Positions 25,123 to 33,919 of a stretch of 64,000 bases of DNA are shown piece by piece (position 1 is the stretch's first letter; each line of letters opens with the position of its first letter). The position numbers were made by a program, and so were the translations under genes. The DNA is from Luminiphilus sp. GTDB taxonomy: Bacteria; Pseudomonadota; Gammaproteobacteria; Pseudomonadales; Halieaceae. The stretch is from NCBI GenBank assembly GCA_028117185.1, contig JAOHHD010000001.1, positions 33,903-97,902 of the forward strand. Reading direction: 5' to 3'. Below the pieces are notes generated by a model. The model saw nothing but the letters and a program-made list of their open reading frames with translations, was not told the DNA's origin and made no database searches.

Positions 25123-26304
25123 GGAAGCATAGAACAGCAATACGGCCTGTTGGGCGCGGACTGCCTAGTTAGTCTTGCGAGCTGAAGGGCTGAAATTTGC
25201 GAAATTTATCGGTTGTCTGACCGAAGATCAGATTGATCGCTCTGTTGTTCTTACCGTCGGCGGTATGGGCAGCCAAATCGCTAGAAACGAACACTTCTGT
25301 TCTAAACTGTTAAAGCAGGCAGTTTTGCTTGCGCGCAAGCAGATGTCAGCTCGGTAAAGATTGTCTGAGCCTACTTTCTGAAGGATCAGCGACGCCTATG
25401 GGCCGGTCAGCGCGCGGAGCGCCTTGAAGTGCTATCGGCCTGTCCTCTTATGCTGTCGCGACTCGTAGCACAAAGATCGACTGGTCGACTGACAAGGTCA
25501 AGGTTCTGGGTATTTGGAGCAGGGTGATGCCCAGTAGTGGGAACAGTTCAGTGATCTGCCAGCTATCTAGGAGGTAGCACACGCGATGTTGGGCCCGTAG
25601 GGAATGCTGACAGCTTTACTACTAACTAACCTGCCTGAGAAACACCGAGCTGTTCAAGGCTAAAGTGGAGGGCACGCGGAGAAAGCTAGGGTTTAGCGCT
25701 GAGTTTAATATGACTAATTTCAAGGATCACTGCCTAGCGACAGCGACGACGAAGCTGATTTTTTCTGGCCCGGTAGGCGGCCTAAATCAAAAACGCTTGG
25801 GACTCCTGTCGATTCTCATTTCGCGCGCGGCTAAATTTTGGGCTTAGTCCTTTGTACCTTTCCTGATGACGTTCACAACGTCCGTTAATGGCTTGATGCT
25901 GCCGCCGCCGCTTTGGTTAAGTTTCTAAAAAACGGGGATCTTATGCGTGGAGCTAGAGTTTAATAATGGTTTATTTACTACCGTTTAGTGTTGAGGTCGG
26001 CGGTTCGGTACCGTGTAGCGCTACGACATATCCTTAAGAAACTAGTTTTTTATCGTCCTGTCGTCATCCCTCTTTTAATGCCAAGTCATTAAATGCTTTC
26101 ACTAGTGTAGTTGTTGTATCTGCGACTTGCTGGGTGCGCTACGGAAAGGTTGTTCTCGTTGCTGTTTCACGCTCGTGGTTATCGAGCGCCATTTATTAGA
26201 GAATAGAAAGGGACAACCCATGATTGACTGCATAGCATGATGACTTGTTGATTCCTAAGGTTAGGTTCTAAAAACTCACTGAGACAAAATTAGGAAGGAA
26301 TAGG
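25123..26304. other. 1.2-kb stretch with no intact gene, probably decayed DNA
   Basis: No frame longer than about 60 codons looks protein-like, and none has both a ribosome site and a recognisable family. A 60-codon plus-strand frame at 25175 (with LTEDQIDRSVVLTVGGMG) may be a fragment of an older gene, but I cannot name it. A tRNA-Ala 3'-half copy lies at 25987. Such a stretch at the end of an island fits accumulated remnants of lost genes, possibly recombination genes. Confidence 0.6.
25987..26026 (+). repeat. Degenerate copy of the 3' half of tRNA-Ala
   Basis: Aligning with 8107-8146 of the tRNA gene, 25 of the first 28 bases match (AGTGTTGAGGTCG through CCGT) and about 7 of the next 12. 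It covers the 3' side of the anticodon stem, variable loop and T arm. The acceptor end has decayed and no 5' half is present. It is a candidate old right-end att site of the island. Confidence 0.55.
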
Positions 26305-27099
26305 ATGGCGGTATCTTTTATAACGTTAGACGAAGCGGCAGCGATGAAAGAGGGGGTGCGAATCACCTTCATCCCCGGCATTCAGGCGCTTTATGCTGAG
26401 GCCCTCAAAAATATCTGTTTCGTTAAAGAGATTCCTGTTATCCGAGCACTGCACCCGCTGATGGGTGTCGACAAGAAGACAGGAGAGGACAGACAAAAGC
26501 GGCTTTATGAGCTGACTAGCCAAACCAGCTTGCCGACGATGTTCTTTAATGACGAGAGACCTAGAAGCGTTTGGATTGAGCAACTCGCACTAGCGGAGAA
26601 GATTGGCAGTGCTAACAGTCCGTCGTTGATTCCGACAGACTTCGAGCAGCGCGTGGAAATGTTTGGGTTGTGTTCGGTGGTACTGGGTGAGGACGGCCTC
26701 GTTTGGAATATGCGGATTATGAATGATGGCCCTTTGGGCCGAAAATATGGCTACACCGACGCGGCAAGTTCGGCCGCTCCAGCCAAGATCGCCGAGGTAA
26801 TTGGGTTAATCGACCGACGTCTGCAACAACAAACCGAGCACGGCTCTCCGTACCTCGTCGGTGAAACGCCGACAGCCGCTGACATCTACTGGGCGACGAT
26901 GAGTATGTGTATTACCGCCGTGCCGCCAGAGATTATGCCGGTAACAGAGCAAAACCAAGGTATGTTGAAGTTCTTTGCAGCCAATTCAAAAGTTCCGGCC
27001 ATCGCCGAGGTGCTCTCACATCGGATTGAAGAGCATCAGCGGCACATCCTGCAGACTTTTTGTGAAACGCCGGCGGTTTTAGGTGGCGATCCCATTTAG
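26305..27099 (+). CDS. Glutathione S-transferase-like protein
   Basis: Cytoplasmic protein of 264 aa with a GST-type layout: an N-terminal thioredoxin-like half (SLPTMFFNDERPRSVWIEQL resembles the Pro-loop and the glutathione-binding Ser/Glu region) and a helical C-terminal half containing YLVGETPTAADIYWA (from residue 183), the conserved helix-6 N-capping motif of GSTs. The N-terminal half diverges from common classes, so activity on glutathione is not certain. It has a strong ribosome site (GGAAGGAATAGG). It is the first gene right of the tRNA remnant and may add to breakdown of reactive intermediates. Confidence 0.75.
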   Translation: MAVSFITLDEAAAMKEGVRITFIPGIQALYAEALKNICFVKEIPVIRALHPLMGVDKKTGEDRQKRLYELTSQTSLPTMFFNDERPRSVWIEQLALAEKIGSANSPSLIPTDFEQRVEMFGLCSVVLGEDGLVWNMRIMNDGPLGRKYGYTDAASSAAPAKIAEVIGLIDRRLQQQTEHGSPYLVGETPTAADIYWATMSMCITAVPPEIMPVTEQNQGMLKFFAANSKVPAIAEVLSHRIEEHQRHILQTFCETPAVLGGDPI

Positions 27100-27353
27100 C
27101 CTGCGCCGCTTCAGTCAGGATAGACAAGTTTTACTATAGAAGTCCCTTACCTCGTATTCACCTTTCTATTAACGTTGTTACCTCTTTAGGGCGGTAGAAG
27201 ATCGCTATCTGCAACATAGCCAGCTAAATGAGCATGGTGTAGGCCGTCGTCATCTGCTTAGCCCCAGGAGTGATCGAAGAAGAGCTGACCACTTACAGAC
27301 CTTTAAAACGCGGGGTTGAGACGGTGCTCCAAGCTCGGCACATGGTGCCGTAC

Positions 27354-28394
27354 TCACTCGAAGTTCACATAAAAGGTCAGCCGCAGATGCACATCATCGT
27401 CAGGTTTTACGCCTGACGCATTGACGCTGTAGCGGGTCCAAACAATGTTAGGACTCACCGTAAAATGTCGATTGAAACGATATTCTACGCCTGCCACTAC
27501 ATTGGTCGCTTTCGCAGTGGGGTCAAAAGGGATGTAGGCAATGTCATTGCCTTTCACGCTGGGTTTAAACAGGCGGTGCAACTGTGCCATCACACTCCAT
27601 GGCCCGCCTAATTTCATAACGCCCATCAGCGAAGCGAGCTCGAGATCTGGATCCTCTTCTCTATCCTGATTGGTATATTCCAAACCGAGAGTGTATTGCT
27701 CAGTTTTTCTACCCACTAGGAATTGCACGGTGGATCGATCGTAAGGCCCCGGTCGCGATTCCCAATCCACATAGGCATCTATCAAAAAACCTGTTGAGCC
27801 GTGCCAAGTGATACCGCCCATGGTCTTGTCAAAAGGGTTCTTGTCCGCCTCCCAAGTTGCTTTAGAGCCGTACATCACCCGGTAGCTCAAACCCGCCGTA
27901 ACGGGCAACGGTCCCATCAATTTTAAGCCCACATCACGTGCCGCAATGCCTTGGATGTCTGGCGCGGTGCGCACCAAGTAGCGCTTACCCCAAAACGCTT
28001 CCATTACATCGTAAGTGATAGTTGGAATGAGTCCGCCCGACAGCTGGTGATCACCCAATTGTCTCGTTACGCCCAAGTCGAGTATCCGATGCGTCATTTT
28101 GTAATTCTCAAACGCACCCTCATGATAGGCCTCAAGCCGAGCTCTGCCAGACCATTCATCGCTAAATCTGCCATCCGCGGTGAGCAGCAGCCGGCGCAGG
28201 ACCGCCCCCGACGCACCGTCACCCTCAATAGTGTGGTGGCTGGGAACGTGGTAGAGATCACCGAAGAAGAAGCCGCCGAGGTCCACAGCAGGGTCCTCAC
28301 TGGCGCTGACCGAGGGCACACCCGCGAAGCTTGAGCAGGTCAACAGCAACAGCCATTTTGCTAGCGCTTTGTCGCAGCGTTGAGTCTTCTTCAC
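27354..28394 (-). CDS. Outer-membrane beta-barrel protein, function unknown
   Basis: Secreted protein of 346 aa with a signal peptide (MKKTQR... ending near SVSASED) and alternating beta-strand pattern throughout (LTADGRFSDEWSGRARLEAY, LGLEYTNQDREED, VAGVEYRFNRHFTVSPNIVW). The C-terminus LRLTFYVNFE is close to the Phe-ended barrel signal recognised by the BAM machinery. It has resemblance to porin-like or phosphate-porin-like barrels but no clear match. It is monocistronic on the minus strand, back to back with the crotonase gene. A specific channel for an organic substrate is possible but unproven. Confidence 0.7.
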   Translation of the reverse strand: MKKTQRCDKALAKWLLLLTCSSFAGVPSVSASEDPAVDLGGFFFGDLYHVPSHHTIEGDGASGAVLRRLLLTADGRFSDEWSGRARLEAYHEGAFENYKMTHRILDLGVTRQLGDHQLSGGLIPTITYDVMEAFWGKRYLVRTAPDIQGIAARDVGLKLMGPLPVTAGLSYRVMYGSKATWEADKNPFDKTMGGITWHGSTGFLIDAYVDWESRPGPYDRSTVQFLVGRKTEQYTLGLEYTNQDREEDPDLELASLMGVMKLGGPWSVMAQLHRLFKPSVKGNDIAYIPFDPTAKATNVVAGVEYRFNRHFTVSPNIVWTRYSVNASGVKPDDDVHLRLTFYVNFE

Positions 28395-28873
28395 GCGCCT
28401 ATACTCTCACAAGGCTCGAGCAGCATTTCGTTGCACTGCCTCGTCCAATTTGCCAACAATCTCGAAACCCAGATCGGTCAATGCCCCCTCATGCCCACCG
28501 GGTAGTGCGCTTGAGTAGATCTACAATAGTGCTATTGCGGTGATTGCGAAGCAATAGCGTGATAGCCCAATTGATCGAGTTAACGAGTAGTCGGTGTAGG
28601 CGCTCAGAACGATTCGCGGTGTAGGTGTCAACATGGTTCCCAGCGCCAATGCCACCGCCAAGCATTGACCGGGCAATGTTGCGACTTTAAGAGTTTGATC
28701 GTTTAATACGCAGTCGAGCGAACCTTTAGGCGCGAAGCAGATACTGGCTTGACCCAATACCGGTGACGTTGCTACTGCGGTCCGTGAGCCAGCGTATCAC
28801 GGCAGTAGGAATGCTGGCCGGTGTGCTGGTGCTGCGCTGGGTAATGACGCCAATCAGAATGAGGAAGAAAGTC
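28395..28873. other. Divergent intergenic region, no gene seen
   Basis: These 479 bp separate the outer-membrane protein gene (minus) from the crotonase gene (plus). Open frames here are short and lack ribosome sites. A GAGGAAG site lies just before the crotonase ATG. Both promoters must be here, but I cannot place them reliably. Confidence 0.5.
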
Positions 28874-29731
28874 ATGAGTTACGAATGTTTTGATCTCACC
28901 GTCGCCGAGGGTATCGCGCACATTCGCTTTAATCGCCCAGAGAAAGCGAACTCTATGATTCCCTCTTTCTGGACGGAGCTTCCCGACGCGGTGAATGCAC
29001 TATCAAGAGATGGGACAGCGCGGGTCATTGTGCTCTCAGCGGAAGGTCGACATTTTTCCTCGGGAATGGATATTGCAGTCTTCATGGACGGAGGGTTAGA
29101 TGGCTCTGACAATGACAATGACAGTGATAGCCGCTTTGTTCGCGCAGAAGCATTTCGCCATCACTGTATGGCACTCCAAGATGCGTTTAGTTGCTTAGAG
29201 GCAGCACGCATGCCGGTATTGGTGGCTATTCAAGGAGCGGCAGTCGGTGGCGCCATGGATCTGATTACCGCGTGTGATTGTCGTTATGCCACGAAAGATG
29301 CGTTTTTCTCGGTTCACGAGACAGCCATTGGTATGACGGCAGATGTAGGCACTTACCCTCGCTTGGTGAAGCTGATTCCTGAGGGATGGGCGCGTCAAAT
29401 GTCTTATACCGCCGAGCGCGTCAGTGCTGAGAAAGCGCGCGATATTGGTCTTGTGAACGAGGTGTATGACACGGCAGAAGAGATGCTCGAGGCGGTCATG
29501 AACATTGCCAGACAGATAGCGTTGCACGCGCCCCTCGCCGTGTCGGGTGCAAAGCGCATGGTCAATTATGCCCGCGATCACACCACAGCAGACGGTCTCG
29601 ATTATATCGCGACTTGGAATGCAGCCATGCTCGATGGCGAGGCCATTCGCACCTCTTATGTGGCGCAGGCCCAGGGCGAGAAGCCTGAGTACGATGCTTT
29701 ACTGCCTGTCAAAAAAACCGCGGGTGAATAA
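28874..29731 (+). CDS. Crotonase family, probable delta3,5-delta2,4-dienoyl-CoA isomerase
   Basis: CoA-dependent beta-oxidation enzyme (285 aa from ATG 28874, which has a GAGGAAG site; longer frames add unrelated sequence). The oxyanion-hole segment is HFSSGMDIAVF. The three acidic residues of rat dienoyl-CoA isomerase (Asp176, Glu196, Asp204) have exact counterparts at equal spacing: D129 in GGAMDL, E149 in VHETAIG, D157 in TADVGT. This points to shifting a 3,5-diene to a 2,4-diene during breakdown of unsaturated acyl-CoAs rather than to simple hydration. The gene ends in an 18-bp tandem repeat that contains the stop codon. Confidence 0.9.
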   Translation: MSYECFDLTVAEGIAHIRFNRPEKANSMIPSFWTELPDAVNALSRDGTARVIVLSAEGRHFSSGMDIAVFMDGGLDGSDNDNDSDSRFVRAEAFRHHCMALQDAFSCLEAARMPVLVAIQGAAVGGAMDLITACDCRYATKDAFFSVHETAIGMTADVGTYPRLVKLIPEGWARQMSYTAERVSAEKARDIGLVNEVYDTAEEMLEAVMNIARQIALHAPLAVSGAKRMVNYARDHTTADGLDYIATWNAAMLDGEAIRTSYVAQAQGEKPEYDALLPVKKTAGE

Positions 29732-29764
29732 AAAACCGTAGGCGAAGAAAAAACCGCAACGAAT
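29711..29764 (+). repeat. 18-bp tandem repeat spanning the crotonase stop codon
   Basis: Three imperfect 18-bp units sharing AAAAAACCG and GGYGAA follow each other. The TAA stop lies in the second. Without it the frame would run on through the repeats (KTVGEEKTATNAR and so on) to a TGA about 70 nt further, so repeat change could alter the C-terminus. Confidence 0.6.
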
Positions 29765-29948
29765 GCCAGGCAGCCAGCGTCGAGCCAGCGAGTCGCTTGA
29801 CCCATTGATGAATGTCGCTGTTGTTGGCAGATGGTGTGGTTGCCCCCCCGTCGTTAGTCACGGCGTCATCAGGGTGGCTAAGCGTTGTGATCATTGAGCG
29901 AGTAAGGCGTAAGGCTACGGGCACGCCATCCTCTTTCGTAAAAGCGGG

Positions 29949-31577
29949 TCATGGCGAGGCATTGGCACTGCTCGTCTGTCGAGTTGCGCTGGATCGCTGC
30001 AACAACAGCACGGGGATCACCCCGACTAAGACAATCACGATGGCGGGTAGCGCAGCATCGGCCAAGCGCTCATCGCTTGCCAATCGATAAACGCGTGTTG
30101 CGAGTGTGTCGAAGTTGAAGGGCCGCAATATCAGTGTCGCGGGGAGCTCGCGCATGACATCAACGAACACGAGAAGGGTGGCGGCGAGGATGCTAGGTCG
30201 CAGCAGGGGTAAATGAATGCGCCACAGTACCTGACTGGGCGCCGCCCCCAGTGTTCTGGCGGCGGCATCGATGTCAGGGGAAATGCTGGAGAAGCCAGCG
30301 TCCACTGACTGATAAGCCACCGTTAGAAAGCGACAGACATAGGCATAGAGCAGCAGTGCAACGCCGCTAGACAGCAGCAAGCCTCCACCGGCAGGCCACC
30401 ACTGAGCCAATGTGCCTGATGCGTCTAGTATGGCGAGTGCCAGCAAGATACCGGGCAATGCGTAACCCAAAGTGGATAGGCGGATCAGGCCGTAATTGAG
30501 CGGGCTGGGGTTCAGGCGTTTTAAATACGCTAATCCCCACGCAATCATCGTGGCCATGATGCCGGTTGCAATGGCTAATGAGGTGCTGTTGAACACCAGG
30601 GCGCCAAAATGCCTGTTAGATGAGAGGTCCCAATGCTCAATCGCATAAATCGCCAGTGTGCAGACGGGCACTATGAATCCCAACAAGACGGGGACGCTAC
30701 AGATTGTCAGTGCGAGGAGGGCGCGCCCGCCAGTGAGTGAGATGGGCGTGGCGCGTGAGACATCACTGCGATCGACTGCGCTGCGGCGGCTACTCTCCTC
30801 CAGACCAATGAGTGCAATCACAAACAACAGCATGAGCGACGCGAGCTTGAGCGCCGCACCGCTATCGCCGAGCCCAATCCACGTTCGGTAAATGCCGGTT
30901 GAGAAGGTGGGAACCGAGAAATAACTGACCACCCCAAAATCCGCTAGCGTTTCCATTAATACCAGTGCGAGCCCGCCGATGATGGCGGGACGAGCGGCGG
31001 GTAGTGCGATACGAAAAAACGCACTGTAGGGGCCGTGCCCTAGCACCCTCGCGGCGTCAAATTGTGTGCCCGAGCGCCCCGCAAAGCTATTGCGGGCGAG
31101 CAGGTAGATATAAGGGTAGAGCACCAGAGACAGTAATAGCGCCGCACCGGGCAACGTGCGGATTGACGGCAGTTGCAGCTCGCCGATCCCCAGTGATAGC
31201 CATGACCGCAGCGCACTCTGCACGGGACCGGACACTTCAAGCAGATCGGTGTACACATAAGCGACGATATAGGCGGGTGCCGACAGCGGGAGCATCAGTA
31301 GCCACGATAACGTGCGGTGCCCTCTAAATGAGCAAGCGCCAATCAGCCAGCCCGTGGAGACTCCTAAGATGAGCGAGAACGTGGCAGTGAGCCCCATTAA
31401 AAAAATAGAATTCGCGGCATAGTCGCTGAGCACCGTCGCCTTGAGATGGCTCCACACGGGGCTCGGAGAACTGGTGATCGACAGCAGTGTGACCAGAATG
31501 GGCACCGCCACTAGGCTTGCCATTAACCAAGCGGGTAATGCCCAAAGAGCGCTAGATCGGAGTAATGGATTGCGCAT
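29949..31577 (-). CDS. Fe(III) ABC transporter permease (FbpB type)
   Basis: Large inner-membrane permease of 542 aa with about 12 helices, formed of two BPD domains in tandem as in FbpB/SfuB. Both cytoplasmic EAA-like loops are visible (FDAARVLGHGPYSAFFRI and DAAARTLGAAPSQVLWRI). ATG 31577 is chosen over an earlier in-frame start, which would lie inside the divergent ATPase gene. It is encoded opposite to its ATPase and binding protein with only 40 nt between the two start codons, an unusual split of this transporter. It imports ferric iron delivered by the lipoprotein encoded at 32760. Confidence 0.93.
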   Translation of the reverse strand: MRNPLLRSSALWALPAWLMASLVAVPILVTLLSITSSPSPVWSHLKATVLSDYAANSIFLMGLTATFSLILGVSTGWLIGACSFRGHRTLSWLLMLPLSAPAYIVAYVYTDLLEVSGPVQSALRSWLSLGIGELQLPSIRTLPGAALLLSLVLYPYIYLLARNSFAGRSGTQFDAARVLGHGPYSAFFRIALPAARPAIIGGLALVLMETLADFGVVSYFSVPTFSTGIYRTWIGLGDSGAALKLASLMLLFVIALIGLEESSRRSAVDRSDVSRATPISLTGGRALLALTICSVPVLLGFIVPVCTLAIYAIEHWDLSSNRHFGALVFNSTSLAIATGIMATMIAWGLAYLKRLNPSPLNYGLIRLSTLGYALPGILLALAILDASGTLAQWWPAGGGLLLSSGVALLLYAYVCRFLTVAYQSVDAGFSSISPDIDAAARTLGAAPSQVLWRIHLPLLRPSILAATLLVFVDVMRELPATLILRPFNFDTLATRVYRLASDERLADAALPAIVIVLVGVIPVLLLQRSSATRQTSSANASP

Positions 31578-31617
31578 AGACTGTCGCGTGCTGTCTTTCA
31601 AGTGGTAGTGTATCCAG

Positions 31618-32658
31618 ATGCTCGTAATTGACAAAGTATCGCACCGATTTAACGAAAACGCGGTGCTCAATGATATTTCGCTTCAGTGCGATAGCGGCAA
31701 GATCACCTGCTTAATCGGGCCGTCGGGTTGTGGTAAGACCACTTTACTCCGATTGGTGGCGGGTTTATTGACGCTACAGTCAGGGCAAATCACCCTTGAT
31801 GGCGACCCGTTGGCCAGTGCTTCAGTGAGGTTGCCGCCAGAGCAACGGTCCGTGGGCATGGTGTTTCAGGAGGGTGCGCTGTTTCCTCACATGACGGTTG
31901 CCGACAACATTGCATTTGGTCTGCCAAAACAAGGCGCCCATGAGATCGCTTTGGACTGGCTTCGCCGGGTCGGTTTGCCTGACTTTGGTCATCGGTATCC
32001 AGAGAGTTTATCGGGTGGGCAGCGTCAGCGTGTGGCGTTGGCGCGCGCCTTGGCGCCCGAGCCGCGCGTGCTGCTATTCGATGAGCCCTATGCCAATTTA
32101 GATGTGCCTTTTCGCCGAGCGCTGCGCGAGGATGCTCGGCAGATTATCCGGCAAACAGACTCGATTGGTTTATTGGTGACCCATGATCCTGACGAGGTAT
32201 TGACGGTGGCTGACCACGTGGTGGTGCTGGATAACGGCGGTATTGTTGAAGCGGGTGCTTCTCAGGGGTTATTCGACGCACCAAGATCGACCTATGGCGC
32301 CGAACTGTTTGGTGAGCCACAGGTTTTTGACGCCACCTTACATGGCGATGTCATCACAACCCCGGTGGGAGATTGGGGTCGTTCCGCTTTGATCGACCCG
32401 ACGATATCGAGCGCCGCTCTCAAGCTGGTTGTGGATGCAGATCATTTGTTGATCGAGCCTGATCCACAGGGGCTTTTTATCGATGAAATTAGGGCTGTGG
32501 GGAGACTCGATCGTCTCTATTTCAGGTCGAGAGAGGGCGACACAGTGACCTTTCTGGATTGCTTGCGAGTGGAGGGCCGGACGCTATCGGCGGGCATGCG
32601 CGTTCGCGTGACGCCCAAAATGGGTAAGGTTTTCGCCACTCCCGCATCGGCAGGTTGA
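31618..32658 (+). CDS. Fe(III) ABC transporter ATP-binding protein (FbpC type)
   Basis: Cytoplasmic ATPase of 346 aa for the iron importer. Walker A GPSGCGKT at residues 34-41, signature LSGGQRQR, Walker B VLLFDEP, and the switch histidine in LLVTHDPDEVL. The C-terminal 110 residues form a TOBE-like regulatory domain as in FbpC/PotA proteins. A Q-loop segment VGMVFQEGALFPHMTV fits the family. It is followed by a Fur box and then by the binding-protein gene, so it may be expressed from a promoter overlapping the divergent permease start. Confidence 0.94.
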   Translation: MLVIDKVSHRFNENAVLNDISLQCDSGKITCLIGPSGCGKTTLLRLVAGLLTLQSGQITLDGDPLASASVRLPPEQRSVGMVFQEGALFPHMTVADNIAFGLPKQGAHEIALDWLRRVGLPDFGHRYPESLSGGQRQRVALARALAPEPRVLLFDEPYANLDVPFRRALREDARQIIRQTDSIGLLVTHDPDEVLTVADHVVVLDNGGIVEAGASQGLFDAPRSTYGAELFGEPQVFDATLHGDVITTPVGDWGRSALIDPTISSAALKLVVDADHLLIEPDPQGLFIDEIRAVGRLDRLYFRSREGDTVTFLDCLRVEGRTLSAGMRVRVTPKMGKVFATPASAG

Positions 32659-32662
32659 TAAA

Positions 32663-32681
32663 TATAATGATTCTCATTACT
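32663..32681 (+). promoter_or_regulatory. Fur box
   Basis: TATAATGATTCTCATTACT matches 14 of 19 positions of the classical Fur box GATAATGATAATCATTATC, including both core halves. It lies just after the ATPase stop and about 80 bp before the binding-protein ATG. This supports iron-dependent repression of the binding protein gene. Confidence 0.85.
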
Positions 32682-32759
32682 ATTTGCGCCGACACCCAAT
32701 TTTTCACTATCCAAGACTGCGTAGCGTAATACTGGCTTCGCGTGATGAAGGTTAAATCT

Positions 32760-33797
32760 ATGCGTACATTTTCGATGGTCGCCGCTGGCTGGATGGCGCT
32801 CTTGTTCCTCACTGCCTGCGACAATAGGGCACCGCAAAACATTGCTGGCGAGGTGAATCTGTACTCCTCCCGGCACTACGACACGGATATCGCCCTCTAC
32901 GATGACTTTACCCGAGACACCGGGATTAAGGTCAATCGGATTGAGGCGGGAGCCGATGAGCTGATTGCACGCATTCAAAGCGAGGGCGAGTCCAGCCCAG
33001 CCGATCTGTTGATCACTGTCGATGCGGGGCGGTTGTGGCGGGCTGAACAGGCGGGGATCTTTCAGGCAGTAGACTCTGCGGTGCTCACTGAGCGACTGCC
33101 TGAGAACATGCGACACCCTGAGGGCCTTTGGATTGGGTTATCCAAGCGGGCACGGGTGATCGTTTATAACCGTGAGGCGGGGTTGTCGACTCCGCTCGCT
33201 GACTACACTGATCTTGCCGATCCAATCCATGCAGGCAAGGTGTGCATTCGATCCTCGAGCAATATCTACAACATCTCGCTGATGGCCAGCATAGTGGCTC
33301 ATCTGGGTGAAGCAGCGGCAGAGTCATGGGCAGCGGGCGTCGTCAGCAATTTTGCGAGAACCCCTCAGAGTAATGACACAGGCCAAATACGCGCTGTCGC
33401 CAGCGGTGAATGCCAGATCGCGGTGGTGAATACCTATTACCTCGCTCGCTTGGCCGCGTCTGATGACCCAGCCGATTTGGCGGTCGCGTCAGCGGTTGGC
33501 ATTGTTTTCCCCGGTCAGCAGGGTAACGGGACTCACGTGAATATCAGTGGCGCTGGTGTTGTCAGCACTGCGCCGAATAAGGATAACGCTGTTCGATTTC
33601 TTGAGTACTTGACGAGCGAGCGAGCGCAATCGTTATTTGCCGATGGTAACAACGAGTATCCGGCGGTACCCAATGTGGGCGCCTCTTCTAAAGTGGCGGC
33701 ACTGGGGGAGTTTAAAGAAGATGGACTCAACGCAGCAGAGTTGGGTGTTCATCAATCGACCGCGATCATGGTATTTGACCGGGCCGGATGGCAGTAG
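32760..33797 (+). CDS. Fe(III) ABC transporter substrate-binding lipoprotein (FbpA type)
   Basis: Extracytoplasmic ferric-iron-binding protein, 345 aa from ATG 32760, chosen because GAAGG lies 8 nt upstream and it opens directly into a lipoprotein signal (lipobox LTAC, Cys20). Family segments include VNLYSSRHYDTDIALYDDF, the RIQSEGESSPADLLITVD region, and STAPNKDNAVRFLEYLTS. Paired tyrosines typical of iron ligands appear in the NTYYLARL segment. The Fur box upstream fits iron control. The lipid anchor differs from free periplasmic FbpA of enteric bacteria but is common in other groups. Confidence 0.93.
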   Translation: MRTFSMVAAGWMALLFLTACDNRAPQNIAGEVNLYSSRHYDTDIALYDDFTRDTGIKVNRIEAGADELIARIQSEGESSPADLLITVDAGRLWRAEQAGIFQAVDSAVLTERLPENMRHPEGLWIGLSKRARVIVYNREAGLSTPLADYTDLADPIHAGKVCIRSSSNIYNISLMASIVAHLGEAAAESWAAGVVSNFARTPQSNDTGQIRAVASGECQIAVVNTYYLARLAASDDPADLAVASAVGIVFPGQQGNGTHVNISGAGVVSTAPNKDNAVRFLEYLTSERAQSLFADGNNEYPAVPNVGASSKVAALGEFKEDGLNAAELGVHQSTAIMVFDRAGWQ

Positions 33798-33919
33798 AGG
33801 TTTGCTGAGCCGGTGAGCTAAGATCATATTCGAGAATGAGCGGGTTGCCGTTTTGGGCTTAGCCAGGCAGCAGAGCGTGGCCCGGTTTTACAATGCTGAA
33901 ATCACGAAAGGAGATCACA

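Larger units (their letters stand above)
10447..26026. mobile_element. Putative catabolic island B between tRNA-Ala remnants
   Basis: The 15.5-kb interval lies between the tRNA-end copy at 10447 and a degenerate tRNA-Ala 3' half at 25987-26026. It carries an SDR, a TonB-dependent receptor, an SDR, a Rieske oxygenase, a paraoxonase-like protein, a TetR regulator, two SDRs, an MFS carrier, a P450, a SnoaL-like protein and an enoyl reductase, then about 1.2 kb of decayed DNA. It looks AT-richer than its neighbours by eye. No recombinase gene is present. The boundary repeats are seen; acquisition as one unit is inferred. Confidence 0.45.
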
